Source: a bacterium HR20 (lineage in GTDB: Bacteria; Bacteroidota; Ignavibacteria; Kapaibacteriales; NICIL-2). Taken from it: a stretch of DNA of 14,038 nucleotides. The notes beneath the pieces were generated by a model. The model did no database searches and was not told the DNA's origin. It saw only the letters and a list, made by a program, of their open reading frames with translations. Below, one piece after another: positions 1 through 6,554 of the stretch. The stretch covers positions 1 to 14,038 of the forward strand of contig BEHW01000055.1 in the NCBI GenBank assembly GCA_002898675.1, given 5' to 3'. Position numbers and translations under genes: made by a program. Position 1 is the stretch's first letter; each line of letters opens with the position of its first letter.

Positions 1-86
1 TCGCCAGGCTCGACCGTTACGTCGCGTTCTTCGCCGTAGAGCCGAACACGGACAACCGTCGGCTCGCTTAGGTAGCCATTCGGCAT
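1..86 (-). CDS. Partial small protein N-terminus, possibly a 2Fe-2S ferredoxin-like domain
   Basis: Only the first 28 codons are in the window; the gene runs off the left edge. The ATG lies 11 bp after the stop of the DUF59 gene on the same strand, so it looks like the next gene of the suf operon. The visible peptide is MPNGYLSEPTVVRVRLYGEE followed by RDVTVEPG. A beta-strand, a turn and a second strand ending in V-E-P-G resemble the start of plant-type 2Fe-2S ferredoxin domains, in which a strand-turn-strand precedes a 'GET-L' segment and the cysteine cluster. The cysteines, which would decide the matter, lie outside the window. The context (end of an Fe-S assembly operon) fits an Fe-S protein, but any small beta-rich protein is possible. 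There is no Shine-Dalgarno sequence. I am fairly sure of the gene and unsure of the identity. Confidence 0.55.
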   Translation of the reverse strand, partial: MPNGYLSEPTVVRVRLYGEERDVTVEPG

Positions 87-97
87 TGGTGCACTTG

Positions 98-412
98 TCA
101 AAATAGTCCCAACTCCAGTTTCACGTGCTCGGGGATCATGCTCATATCCCATGGCGGATCGAATGTCAGTTGAACATTGACGGAACGAACACCCTCGACC
201 TCTCGGACGACACGCTCCACCTCCTTCGGCAAGCTATCCGCCACCGGGCAGTTGGGAGCGGTAACGGTCATCACAATGGAGACGTCGCCCTCGTCGCTTG
301 TGCTGACTTCATAGACAAGCCCGAGGTCGTAGATGTTCACAGGGATCTCTGGGTCATAGACTGTGCGAAGCGCTTCAATGACGCGCTCTTTGAGAGTACT
401 GCCTTCTGCCAT
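98..412 (-). CDS. sufT: SUF-associated DUF59/MIP18-family protein (SufT-like)
   Basis: This 104-residue protein is a single DUF59 (MIP18/SufT) domain. Visible family marks are DPEIPVNIYDLGLVYEV at residues 20-36, the TAPNCP motif with the invariant Cys55, and FDPPWDMSM at 84-92 near the C-terminus. Length and motifs match the short SUF-linked members, which help mature Fe-S proteins under high demand in the cytoplasm; they are not part of the SufBCD scaffold. The ATG is 3 bp after the sufU stop, so the two are probably translationally coupled. A GGA at -11 is the only hint of a ribosome site. Family assignment is firm. The exact role (carrier, or targeting factor for client proteins) is inferred from the family and from its place at the end of the suf operon. 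Confidence 0.92.
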   Translation of the reverse strand: MAEGSTLKERVIEALRTVYDPEIPVNIYDLGLVYEVSTSDEGDVSIVMTVTAPNCPVADSLPKEVERVVREVEGVRSVNVQLTFDPPWDMSMIPEHVKLELGLF

Positions 413-415
413 TGT

Positions 416-877
416 TCATTCCGTCGTAGTGGTACCGCCGCCAGCGAGTGCTTGCTCAAGGGTATGCCACGGGAGCGTGGCACACTTGATGCGCGTGGGG
501 AATTCACGCACACCAAGCAAGACTACAAGTTTTCCGAGCCTATCAGCATCAATCGGTGCAGTCGGATCACTTGTCACCGCGTGGTGGAAACGCTCAAATA
601 TCGTGTGAGCTTCCTCAATGGATTTTCCTTTGAGTGCTTCGGTCATAAGCGATGCCGACGCCCGACTTATAGCGCATCCCTGCCCAGTAAAGCGTGCATC
701 TTCGATGATCCCAGCATCGTTGACGCGGAGAAAAAGTTCGATTTGATCCCCACAGAGGGGGTTGTATCCTTCTGCCTGGTGCGTGTGCGGTTCTAAAGTG
801 CCATAGTTCCGCGGGGCACGGTGGTGATCGAGGATCACCTCCTGGTAGAGTTGGCGCAGTTCATCGGAAAGTTCCAT
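416..877 (-). CDS. sufU: SufU zinc-dependent sulfur acceptor / Fe-S assembly protein
   Basis: This 153-residue protein belongs to the IscU/SufU superfamily. SufU takes persulfide sulfur from SufS and passes it towards the SufBCD scaffold. The zinc and sulfur ligands are all present: NPLCGD (Cys42, Asp44), TGQGCAIS (Cys68) and RIKCATLPW (Cys132). The GCAISRASASLM context and the roughly 20-residue segment before the last Cys are typical of SufU and distinguish it from IscU. An open frame continues upstream to 1015, but that part lies inside sufS. The ATG at 877 is 2 bp after the sufS stop and gives the standard N-terminus (ELSDELRQLYQEVILDH). The Thr/Gly tail (GGGTTTTE) is probably disordered. 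No Shine-Dalgarno is visible, so coupling to sufS is likely. Confidence 0.96.
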   Translation of the reverse strand: MELSDELRQLYQEVILDHHRAPRNYGTLEPHTHQAEGYNPLCGDQIELFLRVNDAGIIEDARFTGQGCAISRASASLMTEALKGKSIEEAHTIFERFHHAVTSDPTAPIDADRLGKLVVLLGVREFPTRIKCATLPWHTLEQALAGGGTTTTE

Positions 878-879
878 CG

Positions 880-2127
880 TCAAAACCGAAAGACGGTGAT
901 GCACTTTCGGAGCGCAGTGGCTGCGCGCTCGATTTCCTCTTCCGTCGAATACATCGCAACGGAAATTCGCGAGGATGCGGGAATGCCGAAAAAGTCCATC
1001 AATGGCTGCGCGCAATGGTGCCCTGCTCTAATCGCAATGCCCTCGCGGTCGAGAAACGTCGCTATGTCATGCGGATGCACGCCCTCGACGCTGAACGCGA
1101 CGACAGCAGCACGTCCACGTTCCGGACCGAGGAGTTGTACACCATCAATCTGCACGAGTTGCTCGATACAGGATGCAACAAGCTGCTCTTCCCATGCAGC
1201 AATCGCAGCACGACCAATCGAATCAACGTACTCGAGGGCACGCCCAAGTCCGACTGCCTCAGCAATCGGTGGGGTACCGGCTTCGAACTTGTACGGCAGA
1301 TCGTTGTACGTCGTATGCTCGAACGTCACACGCCGAATCATATCCCCGCCACCTTGGTACGGCGGCATACGCTCAAGTAACTCAGCTTTGCCGTAGAGGA
1401 CGCCGATGCCCGTCGGGCCGTACACTTTGTGCGAAGAGAAGGCGTAGAAGTCGCAGTCAAGTTCGGCAACGTCCACGTCCATGTGCGCAACTGCTTGTGC
1501 ACCGTCGAGTAGAACGACAGCTCCAACACGGTGGGCATGCTCGATAATTGGGGCAACCGGAACAACAATTCCCAGAACATTCGACACATGCGCAAGTGCG
1601 ACGATCCGCGTTTGCTCCGTAATTGCTTCGAGTGCACGTTCGACGAAAAACGAGCCATCTGGTTCGAGCGGGACTACCCGTATCTGCGCGCCCGTGCGTT
1701 GCGCAACAAGCTGCCACGGGACAATGTTCGAGTGATGCTCGAAGACCGTAAGGAGAATCTCATCTCCCGGCCGCAAAAACGCACCCCCCCACGATGCAGC
1801 GACAAGGTTTATGCTCTCGGTCGTCCCGCGAGTGAAAATGATCTCTTCACGTCGCCGCGCACCGATGAATGAGGCTACGATGTCCCGTGCGTGCTCATAT
1901 GCAGCTGTTGCCTGCTCGCTCAAGTAATGAACGCCGCGGTGGACGTTGCTGTGCAGATGCGTGTAGTAGTGCATCATCGCATCGAGTACGCAGCGTGGTT
2001 TCTGGGTTGTCGCTGCATTGTCCAGATATGCCAGCGGTTTGCCGTGCGGCTGCACCGCCAGAATGGGAAAGTCCTGGCGAATACGTTCGACGTCGTAGGC
2101 GAGTGTCTGCAGGCTATGCAAGCTCAT
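880..2127 (-). CDS. sufS: SufS cysteine desulfurase (PLP-dependent, group II)
   Basis: This 415-residue enzyme removes sulfur from cysteine, giving alanine and an enzyme persulfide for cluster assembly. The N-terminal region has YLDNAATTQKP. The PLP-binding lysine is Lys234 in SSHKVYGPTGIG. The catalytic cysteine is Cys372 in RAGHHCAQPLM. HPHD at 351-354 supplies a His 19 residues before the catalytic Cys; in Bacillus subtilis SufS the equivalent His342 takes a zinc ligand position when SufU docks, whereas E. coli SufS (SufE partner) has Tyr there as I recall it. This fits the adjacent sufU. The start at 2127 overlaps the end of sufD by 14 bp and is the closest ATG to the conserved YDVERIRQDFPIL. 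An upstream ATG at 2157 would add 10 residues and overlap sufD by 44 bp, so I consider it less likely. Confidence 0.96.
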   Translation of the reverse strand: MSLHSLQTLAYDVERIRQDFPILAVQPHGKPLAYLDNAATTQKPRCVLDAMMHYYTHLHSNVHRGVHYLSEQATAAYEHARDIVASFIGARRREEIIFTRGTTESINLVAASWGGAFLRPGDEILLTVFEHHSNIVPWQLVAQRTGAQIRVVPLEPDGSFFVERALEAITEQTRIVALAHVSNVLGIVVPVAPIIEHAHRVGAVVLLDGAQAVAHMDVDVAELDCDFYAFSSHKVYGPTGIGVLYGKAELLERMPPYQGGGDMIRRVTFEHTTYNDLPYKFEAGTPPIAEAVGLGRALEYVDSIGRAAIAAWEEQLVASCIEQLVQIDGVQLLGPERGRAAVVAFSVEGVHPHDIATFLDREGIAIRAGHHCAQPLMDFFGIPASSRISVAMYSTEEEIERAATALRKCITVFRF

Positions 2128-3421
2128 CGGCGTGGAGGAGATGTTCAATGTGTGCATTCAGATCGGTCCGAAGCGATTCGATCGGCACTTTCGCTGTGAT
2201 TTCCTCTGCAAACGCAGCCAAGAGCAATGCTTCCGCTTCTTGCTTGCTCAGACCGCGCGAGCGAAGGTAGAACAGTGCCTCACGGTCGAGTCGTCCGACG
2301 GTACATCCGTGCGTACACCGAACGTCGTTTGCAAAAATCTCCAATTGCGGCTTTGTGTTGATCGTTGCTCGGCTGCTGAGCACGATGTTGCGGTTCGCCT
2401 GATAGGCAGAGGTCTTCTGCGCATTCGGTTGTACGAGAATCTTGCCGTTGAAAACGCCTGTGGAACGACCGTCGAGGATTGCTTTGTAAAGCTCGTTGCT
2501 CGTGCAGTGGGCAACGCGATGCTCGACTGTCGTGTGGTGATCAACAAGCATCGAGCCATCAGCGAGCGTAAGGCCGTAGAGCTGTGCATCAGCGCCTTCG
2601 CCGACAAGTCGTGCCGCAGGCATGTTTCGAAGAAAGCCTCCTCCGATACTGACGGTGATGAGTTCCAATCGCGCCGAACGTGCAAGCTCCAGCTCATGCG
2701 TGGTGATCGCATGTGCTGTTTGAGGTGCATCCTGAACGAGCACAAGCGTGAGCGAAGCATTCTCACCAATCCAACCTTCGAGCACTTGATTGAGGAGGGC
2801 TTCACCCTCGCCCAGCACGCGTTGGACAAGAACCAGCACGAGCGATGCCCCAGGGGCAACTTCGAGAAGATGTCGCTCGTGCACGGCGACGTTCCCAGCT
2901 CGTCCGTCGAGCACAGAAACTGCCACAACCGGCTCGGTCCGCTCATTTGTTACGCGCAGCACGAAGCCACCTGCGAAAAACGCTGCGTTCCATGCAACGA
3001 TCGCATTTCCTTCGAACGGAGCTAAGCGCCCGAGCCGCTCGAACCAGCGTTGATCCCGCAGGGCTTCCGAAAGCGGCTGGAGCAGATCCGGCTCATCTTG
3101 GTGCGGAAGGAGCTGACCGTCGAGCAGCGGTACAACGCGTCCCCACCGGCGAAGCGGAGCAAGCACCGCGTCGAGCGATGGCAGCTCCGTGCGGTGCGGA
3201 GGAAGATGGAATCCTTTTGCCAGAAGCGGAAAAAGATTTGTGTACTTCCACTCCTCATGCCGCACTGTTGGGATGCCGAGCCGCTGGAATTCATCGAATG
3301 CTTGGCGACGAAGAGCGTGTAGCTCGGGGTTGGCGTGCCCATTGGAGGACTCAACCCTCTGTGCAAAATCAGCAGCAATCTGCTCAAGTATCGGTGAGCG
3401 TTCGACACGCGGTGTGGTCAT
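2114..3421 (-). CDS. sufD: SufD, scaffold subunit of the SufBC2D complex
   Basis: This 435-residue protein has the SufB/SufD beta-helix core. The N-terminal helical part carries RHEEWKYTNL at 54-63, a usual SufD signature. The C-terminal region has NDVRCTHGCTVGRLD at 365-379, placing Cys369 and His371 where E. coli SufD has Cys358 and His360, the latter a residue needed for cluster assembly at the SufB-SufD interface. The C-terminal helical region (LSKQEAEALLLAAFAEEI) is the segment that contacts SufC in this family. Its ATG overlaps the sufC stop in an ATGA arrangement (4 bp). This is the only gene in the window with a reasonable Shine-Dalgarno-like stretch (GAGG, 7 bp before the ATG), lying inside the sufC coding sequence. 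Sequence between the conserved ends is more divergent, as is normal for SufD. Confidence 0.96.
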   Translation of the reverse strand: MTTPRVERSPILEQIAADFAQRVESSNGHANPELHALRRQAFDEFQRLGIPTVRHEEWKYTNLFPLLAKGFHLPPHRTELPSLDAVLAPLRRWGRVVPLLDGQLLPHQDEPDLLQPLSEALRDQRWFERLGRLAPFEGNAIVAWNAAFFAGGFVLRVTNERTEPVVAVSVLDGRAGNVAVHERHLLEVAPGASLVLVLVQRVLGEGEALLNQVLEGWIGENASLTLVLVQDAPQTAHAITTHELELARSARLELITVSIGGGFLRNMPAARLVGEGADAQLYGLTLADGSMLVDHHTTVEHRVAHCTSNELYKAILDGRSTGVFNGKILVQPNAQKTSAYQANRNIVLSSRATINTKPQLEIFANDVRCTHGCTVGRLDREALFYLRSRGLSKQEAEALLLAAFAEEITAKVPIESLRTDLNAHIEHLLHADELA

Positions 3422-4188
3422 AGGGCAACCTCATCGGTTTCTGTGACCCACTCGTATCCTTTTGCTTCGAGTTCGAGTGCAAGCTCTTTCGGTCCGGTCT
3501 TGATGATGCGACCACGGTAGAGAACGTGTACGACATCTGGCACAATGTAGTTGAGCAAGCGCTGGTAGTGTGTAATGACCAGGAATGCTCGCTCTGGGGA
3601 GCGGAGCGCATTGACGCCGTCGGCGACGATTTTGAGCGCGTCAATGTCGAGCCCAGAATCGGTTTCATCGAGGATGGCCAAGCGTGGCTCGAGCATGGCA
3701 AGTTGGAAGATTTCATTGCGTTTTTTCTCGCCACCGGAAAAGCCTTCGTTGACCGAGCGAGAAAAGAACGTAGGATCAATCTTCACCAGCGCTGCTCGCT
3801 CGCGCATCAGGTTCATGAACTCCATCGCATCGAGCGGCTCTTGGCCACGATGCTTGCGGAGCTCGTTGAGCGCAGTTTTGAGGAACGTCGCGGTAGAGAC
3901 GCCTGGGATTTCGACCGGATACTGAAATGCGAGGAAGAGACCTTCCCGTGCACGCTCTTCTGGGTCCATTTCGAGCAGATTTTTCCCGTCAAAAAGGACT
4001 TCGCCCTCGGTTACCTCGTAGTCCTCGCGTCCAGCCAGCACTGCAGCCAGTGTGCTTTTGCCCGAGCCATTCGGGCCCATGATGGCATGGACTTGTCCAG
4101 GGTAAACATCGAGATTGACGCCGCGGAGAATTTCCGTCTCTCCAACGCGTGCGTGGAGGTTGCGGATGCGGAGAATTGGTTCTGCCAT
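3418..4188 (-). CDS. sufC: SufC, ABC-type ATPase of the SUF complex
   Basis: This 256-residue protein is a soluble ABC ATPase that binds SufB and SufD; ATP hydrolysis drives the shape change in SufBC2D needed to build the cluster. It has every nucleotide-binding motif: Walker A GPNGSGKST (38-46), Q-loop AFQYPVEIPG (Gln89), the family-specific signature FSGGEKKRNEIFQ (150-162), Walker B LAILDE with catalytic Glu175, the D-loop SGLD and the switch His207 in ITHYQR. FSGGEKKR and DETDSGLDIDAL mark SufC and not a transporter ATPase. It starts 28 bp after the sufB stop and shares 4 bp with sufD. No membrane segments are present. Length matches the family (about 250). Confidence 0.98.
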   Translation of the reverse strand: MAEPILRIRNLHARVGETEILRGVNLDVYPGQVHAIMGPNGSGKSTLAAVLAGREDYEVTEGEVLFDGKNLLEMDPEERAREGLFLAFQYPVEIPGVSTATFLKTALNELRKHRGQEPLDAMEFMNLMRERAALVKIDPTFFSRSVNEGFSGGEKKRNEIFQLAMLEPRLAILDETDSGLDIDALKIVADGVNALRSPERAFLVITHYQRLLNYIVPDVVHVLYRGRIIKTGPKELALELEAKGYEWVTETDEVAL

Positions 4189-4216
4189 AGCCTATCGTCG
4201 AGATGGACTGTGAAAC

Positions 4217-5668
4217 TTATCCGACACTACCTTCGAGTGAAATTGCCAACAGCTTCTGTGCCTCGACTGCGAATTCCATCGGCAACTTGCTGAGCACTTC
4301 GCGCGCGTACCCATTGATGATGAGCGCCACTGCAGTCTCGGTGTCAATGCCACGCTGGTTGCAGTAGAACAAAATGTCCTCGCCAATTTTCGAGGTTGTT
4401 GCTTCGTGTTCGACTATCGCTGTGGGATTGTGCACCTCGATGTACGGGAACGTGTGCGCACCGCATTTGTCGCCGATGAGCAGTGAGTCACACTGGGAGA
4501 AGTTCCGAGCGCCATCAGCACCGGGATTGACACGTACTAGGCCGCGATAGGAATTCTGGCTGTAGCCAGCACTAATTCCCTTCGAAACGATGCGGCTGCG
4601 CGTGTTGCGTCCGATATGCGTCATCTTCGTGCCCGTGTCAGCTTGTTGGCGGTGATTTGTCACCGCAACGGAGTAGAACTCGCCAACCGAGTTATCGCCT
4701 TTGAGAATTACGCTTGGGTATTTCCACGTGATCGCAGAGCCAGTTTCGACCTGAGTCCAGGAAATCTTGGAACTTTCTCCCAAGCAGATGCCGCGCTTGG
4801 TGACGAAGTTGTAAATCCCACCACGACCTTCCCTATCGCCTGGGTACCAGTTTTGGACGGTGGAGTACTTGATCTCTGCCCCTGCAAGCGCAACGAGCTC
4901 AACTACTGCAGCGTGGAGTTGATTTTCGTCCCGCATCGGTGCAGTGCATCCTTCCAGGTAGCTGACGTATGCGCCTTCATCGGCGATGATGAGCGTCCGT
5001 TCGAACTGCCCTGTGTTGCGTGCATTGATACGGAAGTACGTCGAAAGCTCGATCGGGCAGCGTACCCCTGGTGGCAAATAGCAGAACGAGCCATCCGAGA
5101 ACACTGCAGAGTTGAGTGCTGCAAAAAAGTTGTCATTTGGTGGAACGACTGAGCCTAAGTACTTCCGCACCAAATCGGGATACTCGCGGATTGCTTCGCT
5201 CATCGAGCAGAAGATGATCCCGAGCGACTGGAGCTTTTCGCGGAAGGTTGTTGCCACCGAAACGCTGTCGAGCACCGCATCAACTGCAACGCCAGCGAGC
5301 ACTTCTTGCTCATGGAGCGGGATGCCAAGCTTTTCGAATGTGCGCCGCAATTCAGGATCTACTTCGTCAAGCGAGCGTGGCTGCGCTTTGCGCTTTGGCG
5401 CTGCGTAGTAACTGATCGCTTGGTAGTCAATTGGTGTGTAGCGAACGTTGGCCCAGTGCGGCTCCTTCATTGTTTGCCAGTAGCGGAATGCCTGCAATCG
5501 CCACTGGAGCATCCACTCTGGCTCTCCCTTTTTTTCCGAAATCAAGCGAATTGTCTCTTCGTTGAGTCCTGGTGGAACAACCTCTTCCTCGATTTGCGAC
5601 TCAAAGCCGTACTTGTACTCGTAGTCGGATGCAGTGAGTTGGTCGAGAATATCAACATGCTCGCTCAT
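4217..5668 (-). CDS. sufB: SufB, Fe-S cluster scaffold subunit
   Basis: This 483-residue protein is the main scaffold of the SufBC2D complex in the cytoplasm. The C-terminal half is very well conserved: KGISAGYSQNSYRGLV, then SQCDSLLIGDKCGAHTFPYI, then VEHEATTSKIGEDILFYCNQ and the end LLAISLEGSVG. Cys393 and Glu422 are 29 residues apart, as are Cys405 and Glu434 of E. coli SufB, which are needed for cluster building. YLEGCTAP with Cys241 is also present. It is the first gene of the minus-strand suf operon, and its ATG faces the 126-bp divergent intergenic region. There is no Shine-Dalgarno; the 8-bp palindrome CGGTACCG directly precedes the ATG. The N-terminus starts with the usual acidic helical stretch, so the start is credible. 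Confidence 0.98.
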   Translation of the reverse strand: MSEHVDILDQLTASDYEYKYGFESQIEEEVVPPGLNEETIRLISEKKGEPEWMLQWRLQAFRYWQTMKEPHWANVRYTPIDYQAISYYAAPKRKAQPRSLDEVDPELRRTFEKLGIPLHEQEVLAGVAVDAVLDSVSVATTFREKLQSLGIIFCSMSEAIREYPDLVRKYLGSVVPPNDNFFAALNSAVFSDGSFCYLPPGVRCPIELSTYFRINARNTGQFERTLIIADEGAYVSYLEGCTAPMRDENQLHAAVVELVALAGAEIKYSTVQNWYPGDREGRGGIYNFVTKRGICLGESSKISWTQVETGSAITWKYPSVILKGDNSVGEFYSVAVTNHRQQADTGTKMTHIGRNTRSRIVSKGISAGYSQNSYRGLVRVNPGADGARNFSQCDSLLIGDKCGAHTFPYIEVHNPTAIVEHEATTSKIGEDILFYCNQRGIDTETAVALIINGYAREVLSKLPMEFAVEAQKLLAISLEGSVG

Positions 5669-5794
5669 CGGTACCGGATGGAAAAATCGGACAAAACAAG
5701 TCTGGTTTCAAGACGCTCGAACGACGCAGCTTCGTGTAAAAGTTTCCATTGGCTCCGATATTTGTGCATTGTTCAACGTACGCCACTACGACTG
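5669..5794. promoter_or_regulatory. Divergent intergenic region between sufB and pdxJ
   Basis: This 126-bp gap is the largest in the window and must hold the promoter of the suf operon (leftward) and probably that of pdxJ (rightward). I see no convincing -35/-10 pair on either strand. Weak candidates are a Bacteroidota-like -7 (consensus TANNTTTG) with one mismatch on each strand: GATATTTG at 5757-5764 (plus) and TTGTTTTG at 5691-5698 (minus). An imperfect 15-bp palindrome at 5700-5714 (GTCTGGTTTCAAGAC, 5 of 7 pairs) could be an operator upstream of sufB. CGGTACCG at 5669-5676 is a perfect 8-bp palindrome touching the sufB start codon. No gene for a Fe-S regulator of the IscR/SufR type lies next to it. 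Confidence 0.5.
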
Positions 5795-6526
5795 ATGGCC
5801 GAACTTGCCGTCAACGTTGACCACATCGCCACACTCCGAGAGGCGCGCGGTGGGATCGAGCCAGATCCGATTGCAGGCGCTGTCATTGCAGAGCTTGCCG
5901 GCGCTGTTGGCATTGTCTGCCATTTGCGGGAAGATCGCCGTCACATCAATGACCGTGACGTGCGGTTGCTTCGGGAAGTAGTCAAAACCAAGCTTGACCT
6001 CGAAATGGCTGCGGCACCAGACATCATCGCCGTCGCACTGGAGGTCTTGCCCGACTTGGTAACGATCGTCCCAGAACGCCGCGAGGAACTTACAACCGAA
6101 GGTGGACTTGACGTCGCTGCACGCGTCGAGTTTTTCGCAGACCTCGCCGCGCGGATGCATGAAAACGACATCGAGGTGAGCTTCTTCATCGAACCAGAGC
6201 ACGAGCAAATTGATGCAGCCGTCGAAGCAGGCGCGGACATCGTCGAACTCCACACGGGCATCTACGCAAATGCCCATACACCCGAAGACGTGCGCCGAGA
6301 GTTAGAACGGCTTGCCGAGGCAGCTCGCTATGCTCACAGTTGTGGTCTCCGTGTTACCGCTGGCCATGGGCTCAATTACGTCAACGTTGTCCCGATTGTC
6401 CGCATTCCAGAAATCGTCGAAGTCAGTATCGGACACTCGATCATTTCGCGCGCAGTACTTGTTGGACTCGATCGTGCTGTGCGCGAAATGGTCGGTCTTG
6501 TTCGTCTTGGCTTTTCGTCCTCGTAG
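5795..6526 (+). CDS. pdxJ: Pyridoxine 5'-phosphate synthase PdxJ
   Basis: This 243-residue TIM-barrel enzyme condenses 1-deoxy-D-xylulose 5-phosphate with 3-amino-2-oxopropyl phosphate to pyridoxine 5'-phosphate, the last ring-forming step of the DXP-dependent vitamin B6 pathway. Signatures in order are NVDHIATLREARG near the N-terminus with the active-site His and Arg, CHLREDRRHINDRDVR, LDLEMA with the catalytic Glu, IVPERREELTTEGGLDV, ELHTGIYANA, VTAGHGLNY and SIGHSIISRAV for phosphate binding. The frame is open far upstream, antisense to sufB, but the ATG at 5795 starts exactly at the conserved MAELAVNVDHIATLR and gives the usual length. Alone among its immediate neighbours it faces the suf operon divergently. 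The downstream OmpA gene begins 28 bp later and dxs, which supplies its substrate, follows. Confidence 0.97.
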   Translation: MAELAVNVDHIATLREARGGIEPDPIAGAVIAELAGAVGIVCHLREDRRHINDRDVRLLREVVKTKLDLEMAAAPDIIAVALEVLPDLVTIVPERREELTTEGGLDVAARVEFFADLAARMHENDIEVSFFIEPEHEQIDAAVEAGADIVELHTGIYANAHTPEDVRRELERLAEAARYAHSCGLRVTAGHGLNYVNVVPIVRIPEIVEVSIGHSIISRAVLVGLDRAVREMVGLVRLGFSSS

Positions 6527-6554
6527 TGTTGTTCACCATTGCAGTTTGCTCTCT

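Noticed and set aside
125..796. 223-codon open frame on the plus strand opposite DUF59 and sufU
   Set aside because: It is antisense to two conserved genes and has no recognisable motif.
1784..1790. Seven-base C run (G run in sufS) as a phase-variation or frameshift site
   Set aside because: The sufS frame is intact through it and encodes the expected residues; one short homopolymer in a housekeeping gene is not enough evidence.
2132..3025. 297-codon open frame on the plus strand opposite sufD and the sufS start
   Set aside because: It is antisense to well-supported suf genes, its composition is Cys/Arg-rich and it shows no family motif.
5306..5794. 163-residue N-terminal extension of PdxJ in the same frame
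   Set aside because: It runs antisense through sufB. PdxJ family members start at the MAELAVNVDHIATL segment, and the length from 5795 is the family norm.
6312..6554. 81-residue N-terminal extension of the OmpA-like protein in the same frame
   Set aside because: It overlaps pdxJ in another frame and would bury the signal peptide that begins at 6555.
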